A stretch of DNA of 44,364 nt from Actinomycetes bacterium (GCA_036510875.1 DATCDE010000106.1:1-44364); one strand, 5' to 3'; positions 16,774-26,978 are shown, counted from the first letter of the stretch. Notes: generated by a model not told the origin, from the sequence alone. Numbers and translations: made by a program.

Positions 16774-18263
16774 ACACTGGCGCCGGGCTGGCAGCGATCA
16801 GCCTGGTCGTCGTGGCCACGGTCCTCATCGGCGTGTACGGGCTGCGGGTCTCGCGGACCACCTCGGACTTCATGGTGGCCTCCCGCAGCGTCCCGCCCGC
16901 GCTGAACGCCTCGGCCATCTGCGGCGAGTACCTGTCCGCGGCGTCCTTCCTGGGGGTCGCCGGGCTGGTGCTGCTCAACGGCATCGACGCCTTGTGGTTC
17001 CCGATCGGGTACACCGCCGGGTACCTGGTCCTGCTCGTCCTCGTCGCGGCGCCGCTGCGCCGGTCCGGCGCCTACACGCTGCCGGACTTCGCCGAGGAGC
17101 GGCTGCGGTCCCCGCAGGTCCGCATCATCACGGCCGTGCTCGTCGTCGTCATCGGCTGGCTGTACCTGCTGCCGCAGCTGGAGGGGGCCAGCCTGACCCT
17201 GGCCACGGTGACCGGGGCGCCCCGATGGGCGGGGGCCACCCTCGTCGCCGTCGTGGTCGTGGTCGTCGTGACCGCCGGCGGCATGCGCTCGATCACCTTC
17301 ACCCAGGCGTTCCAGTACGCCATCAAGCTGGTCGCCATCTCGGTGCCGGCGATCGTGCTCATCGCGGTGTGGCGGGGCCACGGCACCCCCGACCCGTTCC
17401 ACGGCGCGTGGGCCGAGCCGCTGGCTCCCCGCCAGGGCCGTTCGCACCCGCTGTACACCACCTATTCGCTGGTGCTGGCCACCTTCCTCGGCACCATGGG
17501 GCTGCCGCACGTGCTGGTGCGCTTCTACACGAACCCGGACGGCCGGGCCGCCCGGCGGACCACCGTGGCCGTGCTCGCCTTGCTCGGGCTGTTCTACCTG
17601 TGGCCGCCGGTCTACGCCGCGCTCGGTCGGGTCTACACGCCGGACCTGGCCAACAGCGCCACCGCCGCGGACACCGTCGTGCTCGTGCTGCCGCAGCGGA
17701 TGGTCGGCGGGCTCGGCGGCGAGCTGCTCGGCGCCCTGGTGGCGGCCGGGGCCTTCGCCGCGTTCCTGTCCACGGCGAGCGGGCTGACCGTGTCGGTCGC
17801 CGGCGTCCTGACCCAGGACCTGCTCAAGGGAGGGGTGCGGTCCTTCCGGCTGGCCACCGTGGTCGCCGTGCTGGTGCCGCTGGGCCTGACCCTCGGGCTG
17901 CGGTCGTTGGACCTGGCCAGCGCCGTGGGTCTGGCCTTTGCGGTGGCGGCGTCAACGATCTGCCCCCTGCTCATCCTGGGCATCTGGTGGTCGCGGCTGA
18001 CCGTGCCCGGCGCCGTCGCCGGGCTGGCGGTCGGGGCAACCCTGGCGCTGGCCGCCGTGGCCGCGACCTACCTGAACATCGCCGAGCGGGGGTGGCCGGC
18101 CGCGCTGCTCGCCCAGCCGGCCGCCTGGACGGTGCCGCTGGCGTTCCTGTCCGCCATCACCGTGTCGCTGCTGTCGCCGCGCCGGATCCCGGGACACACC
18201 CCGCAGCTGATGCTGCGCCTGCACGCCCCGGAGGGGCTGCTGGCCGTGGAGAGTCCCGTCTAG
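16770..18263 (+). CDS. Sodium:solute symporter (SSS family, ActP-like monocarboxylate/acetate type)
   Basis: The 497-aa transporter has about 13 membrane helices. SSS signatures are DFMVASRSVPPALNASAICGEYLSAASFLG near the N-terminus, YTAGYLVLLVLVAAPLRRSGAYTLPDFAEERL, a long GGMRSITFTQAFQYAIKL helix, and GAFAAFLSTASGLTVSVAGVLTQDLL with the Na+-site serines. This pattern is that of cation/acetate and related monocarboxylate symporters. It is the last gene of a four-gene coupled operon with a LytS/LytTR pair. The stop TAG lies inside the 10-bp target duplication of an insertion element, which has not changed the coding sequence but has removed the original downstream context. The exact substrate is inferred from neighbours. 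Confidence 0.87.
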   Translation: MNTGAGLAAISLVVVATVLIGVYGLRVSRTTSDFMVASRSVPPALNASAICGEYLSAASFLGVAGLVLLNGIDALWFPIGYTAGYLVLLVLVAAPLRRSGAYTLPDFAEERLRSPQVRIITAVLVVVIGWLYLLPQLEGASLTLATVTGAPRWAGATLVAVVVVVVVTAGGMRSITFTQAFQYAIKLVAISVPAIVLIAVWRGHGTPDPFHGAWAEPLAPRQGRSHPLYTTYSLVLATFLGTMGLPHVLVRFYTNPDGRAARRTTVAVLALLGLFYLWPPVYAALGRVYTPDLANSATAADTVVLVLPQRMVGGLGGELLGALVAAGAFAAFLSTASGLTVSVAGVLTQDLLKGGVRSFRLATVVAVLVPLGLTLGLRSLDLASAVGLAFAVAASTICPLLILGIWWSRLTVPGAVAGLAVGATLALAAVAATYLNIAERGWPAALLAQPAAWTVPLAFLSAITVSLLSPRRIPGHTPQLMLRLHAPEGLLAVESPV

Positions 18264-18266
18264 GCC
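18257..18266. repeat. Left 10-bp target-site duplication of the IS element
   Basis: CGTCTAGGCC is repeated exactly at 19714-19723. It contains the last valine codon and stop codon of the symporter. Confidence 0.92.
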
Positions 18267-18284
18267 CAATACCGTTCAATTAGA
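18267..18284 (+). repeat. IS terminal inverted repeat, left
   Basis: CAATACCGTTCAATTAGA matches the complement of 19696-19713 with one mismatch. The last bases of the transposase gene, its TAA at 18280-18282, lie within it. Confidence 0.9.
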
Positions 18285-19671
18285 TCACCACGGCCTGGTC
18301 GGGTGTTCGGTTGGGTTGAGGCCAGTCGCGGTGGCGCGCCCGTTTGACGCACCACTTGGTGTACTTGCGTTTGACGACGCGAAGGTTGGCTCGAGGTCGT
18401 CGACGCGGCAACAGCCGGCCGATGAGTTCACCGATGGCATGGCGCCGAGCCGGCCAGCCTTGTCGTTCTCCTCAGGGGGAAAGGCGCCCTGCTGGGCGAT
18501 GGACCTGCGGGAGATGCGGAGCGCGGCCACGAACGACACTGCGTCCGGGTCACGGCCAGCGTGTGCTGCGGCGTCGAACATCAGCGTGCGGATCGCATAG
18601 TGGCAGCACAGGTGTCCCCAGATCTCCTGGGTGACTAGTTCGGGGGACTTCGAGCGCAAGACGACCCGTGCGCCGCGCTGGTGGGTCTTGAGCTCATCGA
18701 AGGCGGTCTCGATCTCCCAGCGCTGCGCGTAGGCAGCGGCCAGCTGCTTGGCGGGGGCCTCGCGGTGATCGAGCAGCGTCGTGACCAGCCGGAACTCATC
18801 GGTAGGGTCACGGCCGGCCTCGATCGAGTAGCCGATGACCCGGACCCGGGCCGGGTGCTGACGTCGACGGTCGGCAGTGGAGTGAAAGACATCGGCCAGC
18901 CAGGACCCGTCAGGCAGGTTCTTCACGGCCTCCAGAATCAGGTTGTCCTTCACCCTCCAGAGCAGGTCAGCCCCTGTCCCACAAGCCTTCTCCCCTGCCG
19001 CGGAACTGTAGAGACCCCGATCGGCCAGGCACAGCATCCCCGGGCGCAGCCGCCCGAGCAGCTGCACGGACAAGGCAGCCTCAGACGTTGTGTAGGGACC
19101 GATCTCGGCCTCGAACATCGCATGCGTGCCGCACTCGGCCAACGCGACGACCCGGGCTTGCGGGAACGCAGAGCGTTCCCCCTTGTTCACTCCGGGACGG
19201 CCGAAGAACTCATCGTTAGCCACCGTGTCGGGTAGGTCCAGGCAGGTCCCGTCGATCGCAACCAGACGCCGGCCGGCCAGCCAACACTCGGGCGTGACCT
19301 CGCTGGCCAGCGGCTTCGCGACCCGCGAGAACAGCAACGCCATCGGCTCGGACCCAAGGCGGTCACGCGCATGAGAGATAGCCGCCTTGTTCGCCAGCTT
19401 CGGCGACGCCTCGTCCCGTTCCGCCCACGCCAGACCCTCGGAGATCAACGCCAGCACGTCCTCATAGGAACCCTCACAGTGCAACGCCATCCCCATCGCG
19501 AGTACGCCATCGACCGGGCCGGCAACGACCGCCGACGCTGCTCAGTCGACCGCACTCCGCGATCACGCCGTCGACGATCTCCGCGGGGAACACCTTCATC
19601 AGCAGACCCACCGACACCAGATCCGGCAACCGCCGGTCCGACTCGGACTTCCTCCAACCAGAACGAGGCAC
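18280..19671 (-). pseudogene. IS4-family transposase (DDE), frameshifted
   Basis: The protein reads in pieces. The N-terminal part is in one frame from a GTG at 19671 (DRRLPDLVSVGLLMKVFPAE). A short middle stretch is in a second frame (STEQRRRSLPARSMAY, about 19550-19510). The main body is in a third frame from 19496 (MGMALHCEGSYEDVLALISEG), with RLVAIDGTCLDLP holding the first catalytic Asp, ADRGLYS the second, and the YAQRWEIETAFDELK box with the catalytic Glu. Near 18430 one more base is missing, and the native C-terminus (RLLPRRRPRANLRVVKRKY) continues in another frame to TAA 18280-18282. Three frameshifts make it very likely inactive, unless some are sequencing errors. It fills the element. 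Confidence 0.88.
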
Positions 19672-19695
19672 ACCTACAAACTACATCCATGTAAC

Positions 19696-19713
19696 TCTAT
19701 TTGAACGGTATTG
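19696..19713 (-). repeat. IS terminal inverted repeat, right
   Basis: Read on the minus strand it is CAATACCGTTCAAATAGA, matching the left end at 17 of 18 positions. Confidence 0.9.
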
Positions 19714-19723
19714 CGTCTAGGCC
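19714..19723. repeat. Right 10-bp target-site duplication
   Basis: CGTCTAGGCC copies 18257-18266 exactly and is followed by the original downstream sequence leading to satP. Confidence 0.92.
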
Positions 19724-19862
19724 CGGCCAGCCGCTCGGCGCAGCTTCACCACCGTTCATCCCCGACCGTTCCCCCGTATGCCGCAAGGATCTTGCCTCTC
19801 GTCGCGCGGACGACCCGTTTCCCTCCCGTCGACGTCCGGACGCCGCACACTTCGAGCCGTAA

Positions 19863-19876
19863 GTGACGTGCGTCAC
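19863..19876. promoter_or_regulatory. Crp-type operator GTGA-N6-TCAC upstream of satP
   Basis: GTGACGTGCGTCAC fits the Crp core GTGA-N6-TCAC exactly, with a further symmetric pair (GTGACG/CGTCAC). It ends 48 nt before the ATG of the acetate transporter gene. A Crp homologue is encoded at 29800-30480. Crp/GlxR control of acetate uptake and acs is established in E. coli and Corynebacterium; that it acts here is inference. Confidence 0.6.
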
Positions 19877-19924
19877 ACCCGACCCAGCCCCCGGGTCCGG
19901 GACCACACCCAAAGGAGAGGTGCG

Positions 19925-20563
19925 ATGTCCACGCAGGTCAACGAGAGCACTAACGCCCCCGGCCTCGACCGTCCCGCCGTGGTCGAGGCCAACCCGGGGG
20001 CCTTCATCGCCGACCCGGGCCCACTTGGACTCGCGGGCTTCGCGATGACCACGTTCATCCTCAGCGTCTTCAACGCGCACATCCTCGATGCCAGCCTCGA
20101 GGCCGTCGTCCTGCCGGTCGCGCTGTTCTACGGCGGCCTGGCCCAGCTGCTCGCCGGCATGTGGGAGTTCAAGAAGAACAACACCTTCGGCGCACTGGCG
20201 TTCACCTCGTACGGCGCCTTCTGGCTGTCGTTCGCGGCCCTGGTCAAGTTCATCGCCGCCGGCCTGCCGCCGGCCACCGCGCACCAGGCCGTCGGCCTGT
20301 ACCTGCTGGCCTGGACGATCTTCACGCTGTACATGACGATCGCCTCGGCCCGGACCAGCGGCGCCGTGTTCGCCGTGTTCGTCATCTTGTCGCTGACCTT
20401 CATCTTCCTGACGATCGGCGAGCTGGGGCCGAACACGTCGATGACCAAGGTCGGTGGCTACCTGGGGCTCCTCACGGCCATCGCCGCCTGGTACGCCTCG
20501 GCCGCCGGCGTAACCAACGCCACCTGGAAGCGCACCGTCTTCCCGACCTGGCCCCGCGCCTAG
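19925..20563 (+). CDS. satP: Acetate/succinate channel-transporter, GPR1/FUN34/YaaH (SatP) family
   Basis: The 212-aa membrane protein has six hydrophobic segments after a ~35-residue polar N-terminus. The family signature is present as ADPGPLGLAGFAMTTFILSVFN, variant of NPAPLGL, followed by YGGLAQLLAGMWEFKKNNTFGALAFTSYGAFWLS, which is highly characteristic. These proteins take up acetate or succinate. The ATG at 19925 has an AGGAG ribosome site 7-8 nt upstream. The neighbouring acs and upstream symporter make an acetate-assimilation set. A GTGA-N6-TCAC site lies upstream, and a hairpin follows the gene before acs. Confidence 0.93.
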   Translation: MSTQVNESTNAPGLDRPAVVEANPGAFIADPGPLGLAGFAMTTFILSVFNAHILDASLEAVVLPVALFYGGLAQLLAGMWEFKKNNTFGALAFTSYGAFWLSFAALVKFIAAGLPPATAHQAVGLYLLAWTIFTLYMTIASARTSGAVFAVFVILSLTFIFLTIGELGPNTSMTKVGGYLGLLTAIAAWYASAAGVTNATWKRTVFPTWPRA

Positions 20564-20570
20564 GTCTGCG

Positions 20571-20614
20571 AGCGCGGGGGTTCGGCCGATCCCTTGTCGG
20601 CTGGCCCCCGTGCT
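20571..20614 (+). terminator. Hairpin between satP and acs
   Basis: AGCGCGGGGG (20571-20580) pairs with CCCCCGTGCT (20605-20614) with one G-T wobble, and GGCCGA/TCGGCT extends the stem after an internal mismatch. It begins 8 nt after the satP stop. No T-tract follows, so it may attenuate rather than end transcription into acs. Confidence 0.5.
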
Positions 20615-20659
20615 GGCAGGTTGGCCCCAGATCCCGAACCGACGCCGAGGAGAGCACTG

Positions 20660-22621
<1,962 letters not shown>

Positions 22622-22629
22622 CCCTGTCC

Positions 22630-22680
22630 CAGGTTGACCGGGCCACGGGCGCGGCCGGGTCACCGAGCCTGGTCAACCTG
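22630..22680. terminator. Inverted repeat between acs and nhaA
   Basis: CAGGTTGACC (22630-22639) and GGTCAACCTG (22671-22680) are perfect complements around a 31-nt G/C-rich loop. It starts 9 nt after the acs stop. It could be a terminator or a spaced operator site overlapping the nhaA promoter. Confidence 0.5.
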
Positions 22681-22699
22681 CGGCCGGATAGGGCCTGGA

Positions 22700-22705
22700 T
22701 AGGTT
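22700..22705 (+). promoter_or_regulatory. -10 hexamer TAGGTT for leaderless nhaA transcript
   Basis: TAGGTT ends 6 nt before the GTG at 22712, and no ribosome binding site is seen. Confidence 0.45.
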
Positions 22706-22711
22706 GGGACG

Positions 22712-23950
22712 GTGGTCAGCCGGCGGCAGGCGCTGTTGGGGCGGCTGCCGGTGCCCGAGAGCAGCTTCCTGCAGGAGGCGCTGCGCCAGGAGACGGTCGG
22801 CGGTGCGCTGCTGCTGGGCGCCGCCCTCGTCGGGATGCTGTGGGCCAACAGCCCCTGGGCCGACGCCTACACCACGGTCAAGGGGCTGACCTTCGGCCCG
22901 GCGGCCCTGCACCTGGACCTCACCGTCGAGCAGTGGGCCGCCGACGGGCTGCTGGCCGTCTTCTTCTTCATCGCCGGGCTCGAGCTGAAGCGAGAGCTGG
23001 TCTGCGGCACCCTGCGCAAGCCGTCGGCCGCCGTGCTGCCCATCGTCGCCGCCCTGAGCGGCATGGCCGTGCCGGCCCTCGTCTTCCTCGCCGTCGCGCA
23101 TGGGGACAGCTCCGCGGTCCGCGGCTGGGCGGTCCCCATGGCGACGGACATCGCCTTCGCGCTCGCGGTGCTCGCCGTGGTGGGCAGCCAGCTGCCCCCG
23201 TCGCTGCGGGCGTTCCTGCTCACCCTGGCGATCGTCGACGACATCGGCGCAATCACGATCATCGCGGTGTTCTACACCGACCGGCTGGCCCTCGGGTCGC
23301 TGGCCGCCGCGGTCGCCCTCGCGGTGCTCTACGCCGTGCTGCAGCGCCGCCGGGTCCGCTCGCCGTGGGTGTACGTCCCGCTGGCCCTGGCGTTCTGGAC
23401 CCTGGTGCACGCCAGCGGGGTGCACGCCACGGTCGCCGGCGTGGTGCTCGGTCTGCTGACCCGCGTCCGGCCGGACGACGACGAGCAGCACTCCCCTGCC
23501 GAGCGGCTCGAGCACCGGCTGCGTCCGCTGTCCGCCGGGTTCGCCGTCCCCGTGTTCGCCCTGTTCGCGGCCGGGGTGAGCCTGTCCGGCGAAGCGATCA
23601 GCGGGCTGTCCGCCGACGTGGCGGCGGTCGGAGTCGTCGCCGGGCTGGTGCTCGGCAAGTTCGTCGGCGTCTTCGGCGGGACCTGGCTCACCGCCCGGCT
23701 GACCAGGGCCGAGCTGAGCCACGAGCTGAGGTGGGCCGACATCGCGGCTGTGGCGACGCTGTCCGGCATCGGCTTCACCGTGTCACTGCTGATCGCTGAG
23801 CTGGCCTTCGGCGACGACCCGGGTCGGCTCGGGCACGTCAAGCTGGCGGTGCTCATCGCCTCCCTGGCGGCGTCCGCCCTGGCCGCCGTCCAGCTGCGGC
23901 GACGCAGCCGCCACCACCGGGCGGAGGCCCCGGCTTGGCCACCCGGCTGA
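22712..23950 (+). CDS. nhaA: Na+/H+ antiporter NhaA
   Basis: The 412-aa membrane protein has about 12 helices. The paired aspartates of the ion-binding site lie in LAIVDDIGAITIIAVFYT, and the other family motifs are GLELKRELVCGTLR near the start, MATDIAFALAVLAVVG, and GKFVGVFGGTWL with the unwound-helix region of helix XI. It exchanges cytosolic Na+ for external H+ and so sets pH and sodium tolerance. The GTG at 22712 gives the normal N-terminus with no long extension. It sits alone after acs, as in Streptomyces. Confidence 0.95.
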   Translation: MVSRRQALLGRLPVPESSFLQEALRQETVGGALLLGAALVGMLWANSPWADAYTTVKGLTFGPAALHLDLTVEQWAADGLLAVFFFIAGLELKRELVCGTLRKPSAAVLPIVAALSGMAVPALVFLAVAHGDSSAVRGWAVPMATDIAFALAVLAVVGSQLPPSLRAFLLTLAIVDDIGAITIIAVFYTDRLALGSLAAAVALAVLYAVLQRRRVRSPWVYVPLALAFWTLVHASGVHATVAGVVLGLLTRVRPDDDEQHSPAERLEHRLRPLSAGFAVPVFALFAAGVSLSGEAISGLSADVAAVGVVAGLVLGKFVGVFGGTWLTARLTRAELSHELRWADIAAVATLSGIGFTVSLLIAELAFGDDPGRLGHVKLAVLIASLAASALAAVQLRRRSRHHRAEAPAWPPG

Positions 23951-24017
23951 ACCAACCGGGCCAAGTCAGGCATGATCGTGGCCAGCGCCCCCGCAGCACT
24001 CCCGCAAGGAGGACATC

Positions 24018-24443
24018 ATGAGTGTCGACAGCCGACCGTCGCCGGACCAGTCCCTCGGCACACTGGTGTCCACGGCCACGGCCAACGTGTCCTCGCTGGT
24101 CCGACTCGAGCTCGAGCTGGCCAAGAGCGAGATCCGCACCTCGGTGAAGCAGGGCGGCACGGGTGCCGCGCTGGCCGTCGCCGCGATCGCGCTGGCCGCC
24201 GTCGCCTTCCTGATGCTGTCGGTCGCGGCCGCGCTGGGCATCGCGACGGTGCTGCCCGACTGGGCCGGCTTCCTGATCGTGGCCGCCGTCTACCTGATCG
24301 TCGGCGGCCTGCTGGCCTTCGTCGGGATCCGCCACCTGCAGCAGGTGAAGGGCCCCGAGCGCACCACCGCGGAGCTGGAGAAGACCAAGGCCTACCTCAC
24401 CGACCGGGTCGGCCACCGCGCCGACCCCACCGCCAGCGCTTGA
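24018..24443 (+). CDS. Actinobacterial holin-X family membrane protein
   Basis: The 141-aa protein has a polar N-terminus with an amphipathic helix (VSSLVRLELELAKSEIRTSVKQ) and two transmembrane helices (GAALAVAAIALAAVAFLMLSV; WAGFLIVAAVYLIVGGLLAFVGI), ending in a charged coil (TTAELEKTKAYLTDRVG). This is the Phage_holin_3_6/holin-X pattern. In these chromosomal loci it is not phage-linked (Rv3669 is in the same place), and function is unknown. A strong AAGGAGG ribosome site lies 5 nt before the ATG. Confidence 0.85.
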   Translation: MSVDSRPSPDQSLGTLVSTATANVSSLVRLELELAKSEIRTSVKQGGTGAALAVAAIALAAVAFLMLSVAAALGIATVLPDWAGFLIVAAVYLIVGGLLAFVGIRHLQQVKGPERTTAELEKTKAYLTDRVGHRADPTASA

Positions 24444-24474
24444 GCTTGGCGGGGCTCCTCCCGGCAGTGCGCCC

Positions 24475-25377
24475 GTGACCCACGGGTCGGCCACGGTGAA
24501 CGCTCCCGGTCCCTGGGAGCACCGCATGGTCGCCTCCAACGGCGCCCGGTTCCACGTCGTCGAGTCCGGGACCGGGCCGCTCGTGCTGCTGCTGCACGGG
24601 TTCCCCACCTTCTGGTGGACCTGGCGGCACCTGCTCCCGGTGCTCGCGGACGCCGGATACCGGGCCGTAGCCATGGACCTGCGCGGCTACGGGGGCACCG
24701 ACAAGACGCCGCGCGGGTACGACCAGGTGACCCTGTCGGGCGACGTCGCCAGCGTGGTGCGGGCGCTCGGCGAGCGGGACGCGTGCCTCGTCGGGCACGG
24801 CTGGGGCGGTGCGCTCGCCTGGGCCACCGCCGTCCTGCACCCGGCGCTGGTCCGCGGCATCGCGCCGATCGCGGCCCCGCACCCGCGTCGGCTGCGAGCG
24901 GCCGTCGGAGGCGACCCCGGCCAGCTGCGCGCGGTCGGCTTCGCTCTCGGCTACCAGCGGCCGTGGCTGCCGGAGCGGCAGCTGGTCGCGGACGACGGCG
25001 CCGCAGTGGGCCGGCTGCTGCGAGCCTGGTCCGGGACCCCCGGCTGGCCGGACGACGACGTCGTGGCCACCTACCAGGCGACGTTCCTGCTCCCCCATGT
25101 GCCGTTCTCGGCGCTGGAGTACTTCCGCTGGGCGGTCCGCTCGGTGGGCCGGCCGGACGGGCTGCGGTTCGCCAGCCGGATGCGGGTGCCGGTCGGCGTG
25201 CCGGTGCTGCACCTCCTCGGCGAGCGGGACCCGGTCATGCTGCCGGCCACCAGCATCGGCTCGGAGGCGTTCGTGGTCGGCCCGTACCGCCGCGGGCTGC
25301 TGGACACCGGCCACTTCGTGCACGAGGAGCGGCCCGAGGAGACCGCTGCCCTGCTACTCGAGTGGCTCAAGGACTGA
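24475..25377 (+). CDS. Alpha/beta-hydrolase, epoxide-hydrolase-like, nucleophile missing (EphE position)
   Basis: The 300-aa alpha/beta-hydrolase has the oxyanion motif LLLHGFPTFWWTWR (HGFP), then MDLRGYGGTDK, the nucleophile elbow VGHGWGG at residues 106-112, a cap domain, an acid residue in LGERDPVM and the histidine in DTGHFVHEERP. In epoxide hydrolases the elbow is GHDWGG; here residue 109 is Gly, so the normal Asp or Ser nucleophile is absent while the Asp and His are kept. It may therefore be a non-catalytic or mechanistically different relative. It is in the conserved position of mycobacterial ephE, between the holin-X gene and marP. The first two codons may be dispensable. Confidence 0.83.
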   Translation: MTHGSATVNAPGPWEHRMVASNGARFHVVESGTGPLVLLLHGFPTFWWTWRHLLPVLADAGYRAVAMDLRGYGGTDKTPRGYDQVTLSGDVASVVRALGERDACLVGHGWGGALAWATAVLHPALVRGIAPIAAPHPRRLRAAVGGDPGQLRAVGFALGYQRPWLPERQLVADDGAAVGRLLRAWSGTPGWPDDDVVATYQATFLLPHVPFSALEYFRWAVRSVGRPDGLRFASRMRVPVGVPVLHLLGERDPVMLPATSIGSEAFVVGPYRRGLLDTGHFVHEERPEETAALLLEWLKD

Positions 25378-25383
25378 GCCGCC

Positions 25384-25797
25384 GTGCCCCAGCGGCCTCG
25401 TGACGCAGCCGGCCGCCCGCTGCCGCCAGGGTCGCCGGGGGTGGAGCCGGTCGAGGACCGGCCGCGCACCCCGACCGAGGCGCTGGCCGAGGCCGACCAG
25501 CTCATCCACGAGGACCGGCCGTTCGCCGCGCACGAGGTTCTGGAGGGCGCCTGGAAGGCCGCCCCCGAGCCGGAGCGGGAGCTGTGGCGGGGGCTCGCGC
25601 AGATCGCCGTCGGGATGACCCACCTGCAGCGCGGCAACCTGGTGGGGGGCGAGCGGCTGCTGCGCCGCGGTGCCGCGGCGCTGCTGCCCTACCGGGAGTC
25701 CGCGCCGCACGGCCTGGACGTCCCCCGGATCGTCGAGGCCGCGACCGGGTCCGCCGACCTGGTGGCCGCCGCGCTCGCCGTCGACGACCGGCGCTAG
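25384..25797 (+). CDS. DUF309 family protein
   Basis: The 137-aa soluble protein contains the DUF309 signature FAAHEVLEGAWKAAPEPERELWRGLAQIAVGMTHLQRGNLVGGERLLRRG from about residue 43, with conserved His-Glu and Trp. The N-terminal 40 residues are proline-rich and probably flexible. Function of the family is not known. The GTG is 7 nt after the hydrolase stop, so the two probably share a transcript. Its TAG stop overlaps the convergent marP stop at a CTAG. Confidence 0.85.
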   Translation: MPQRPRDAAGRPLPPGSPGVEPVEDRPRTPTEALAEADQLIHEDRPFAAHEVLEGAWKAAPEPERELWRGLAQIAVGMTHLQRGNLVGGERLLRRGAAALLPYRESAPHGLDVPRIVEAATGSADLVAAALAVDDRR

Positions 25798-26978
25798 GCG
25801 CAGGGCCCGGTCGACACCGCCGCGGTCCGGTTGCGGCCGGCGGCCGCCGCGGCCGACACCTCCTGCACGGTCAGCGCGTAGCCGGTCTCGGGGTCGTCGA
25901 CGGAGGCAGCGAAGACCACCCCCACCACCCGGCCGTCGATGTCGACGAGGGGGCCGCCGGAGTTGCCGGGCCGGACGACGGCCCGCACCGCGATCACCTG
26001 GCGGGTCACCGTGGCGTTGCCGTAGATGTCCTCGCCGGCCGCGTTGATGATGCCGCGCACCCGGCCGGGTGACGCGGTCAGCGGCCCGTCGTTGGGGTAC
26101 CCGAGGGCCACGACGTCCCCGCCGCGGTCGGGCACCGCGCCGAAGCTCAGCGCGGACAGCGGCAGCCCGGGCACATCCAGCACGGCCACGTCGGTCTTGG
26201 GGTCGAAGACCACGACCCGGGCGGCGTAGCCGTCCCCGGAGCGGTTGACGTACACGCGCGGACGGGTGACCCCCGCGACGACGTGCGCGTTGGTCATGAC
26301 CCGTTGCGGCGCGTAGACGAAGCCGGAGCCCTCGATCCGCCGGCTGCAGCTGAGCGCCGAGCCGATGACCTTCACCACGACCCGTTCGGCGGCCCGCACC
26401 CCGGCTGCGCTGGCGATGCCGCTGGTGGGGGCCGGCACGGGGGTCAGCTGGTTGAGCACCTGCCGGTCGTAGATCCGCGGGAAGCCGGTGGAGTCGAGCA
26501 GGTTGCCGAAGGCCGAGAACACCTGGTCCGGGCTGGTGGGGGCCAGCGAGTCCACCGTGCTCAGCACCTTCGAGCTGCGTGCGTCGGCGGCGAACGGGAT
26601 CGTCCCGTCGGCGCGGACCAGCGCCGTGCCGACCAGCCAGGCCGCGACCAGGACGGCGACGATGCTGACCAGGGCGCCGCCGACCGCGTCGACCGCGCGG
26701 GCCGGGCGCCAGGTGATGTGCTGCTTGAGCCGGGCCGCCCCCACCCCCGCGATCGCCTGCCCGAGGCTGGCCGTGACCAGGAGAGCCAAGACGGCGAGCA
26801 CCGAGCGCAGCGTGCCCTGCTGCTGGTTGCCGAGGACCAGCGGGATCACGGTCAGCCCGACCAGGCCGCCCACGACGAACCCGGCCAGCGAGATCACCGA
26901 GACGACGAAGCCCTGCCGAAGCCCGGCGATCCCGAACAGCGCCGCGAGGGCGAGGATCAGCAGGTCGAACCCGTTCAC
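25794..26978 (-). CDS. marP: MarP-type membrane serine protease (CvpA domain plus trypsin-like domain)
   Basis: The 394-aa protein has four N-terminal helices of the CvpA type (FDLLILALAALFGIAGLRQGF start). A trypsin-like protease domain facing the outside follows at about residues 210-390, with His in MTNAHVVAG, Asp in KTDVAVLDV and Ser in RPGNSGGPLVDIDG. In M. tuberculosis MarP (Rv3671c) this enzyme is needed for acid resistance and cleaves the peptidoglycan hydrolase RipA (established). The GTG at 26978 overlaps the NUDIX stop (GTGA), and it is the last gene of a four-gene coupled chain starting with nth. Confidence 0.93.
   Translation of the reverse strand: MNGFDLLILALAALFGIAGLRQGFVVSVISLAGFVVGGLVGLTVIPLVLGNQQQGTLRSVLAVLALLVTASLGQAIAGVGAARLKQHITWRPARAVDAVGGALVSIVAVLVAAWLVGTALVRADGTIPFAADARSSKVLSTVDSLAPTSPDQVFSAFGNLLDSTGFPRIYDRQVLNQLTPVPAPTSGIASAAGVRAAERVVVKVIGSALSCSRRIEGSGFVYAPQRVMTNAHVVAGVTRPRVYVNRSGDGYAARVVVFDPKTDVAVLDVPGLPLSALSFGAVPDRGGDVVALGYPNDGPLTASPGRVRGIINAAGEDIYGNATVTRQVIAVRAVVRPGNSGGPLVDIDGRVVGVVFAASVDDPETGYALTVQEVSAAAAAGRNRTAAVSTGPCA

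Larger units (their letters stand above)
18267..19713 (-). mobile_element. IS4-family insertion sequence, 1447 bp
   Basis: The element is bounded by imperfect 18-bp terminal inverted repeats (CAATACCGTTCAA then T or A then TAGA; one mismatch) and by a 10-bp direct target duplication, CGTCTAGGCC. One transposase gene fills it. It lies between the symporter and the satP-type gene, in what was probably an intergenic space of about 200 nt. The duplication is still perfect, which suggests a fairly recent insertion, yet the transposase reading frame is broken, so the copy was probably moved in trans or decayed after arrival. Confidence 0.92.

Noticed and set aside
9782-18280. Explaining all frameshifts by poor sequence quality
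   Set aside because: Frameshifts occur only in the tad remnants and transposase, while about 40 other genes are intact, and large deletions accompany them; true decay is more likely, though single-base losses at G runs should be verified.
24018-24443. Prophage or lysis cassette suggested by the holin-like gene
   Set aside because: No endolysin, integrase or other phage gene is nearby, and the same family stands in this chromosomal place in mycobacteria.
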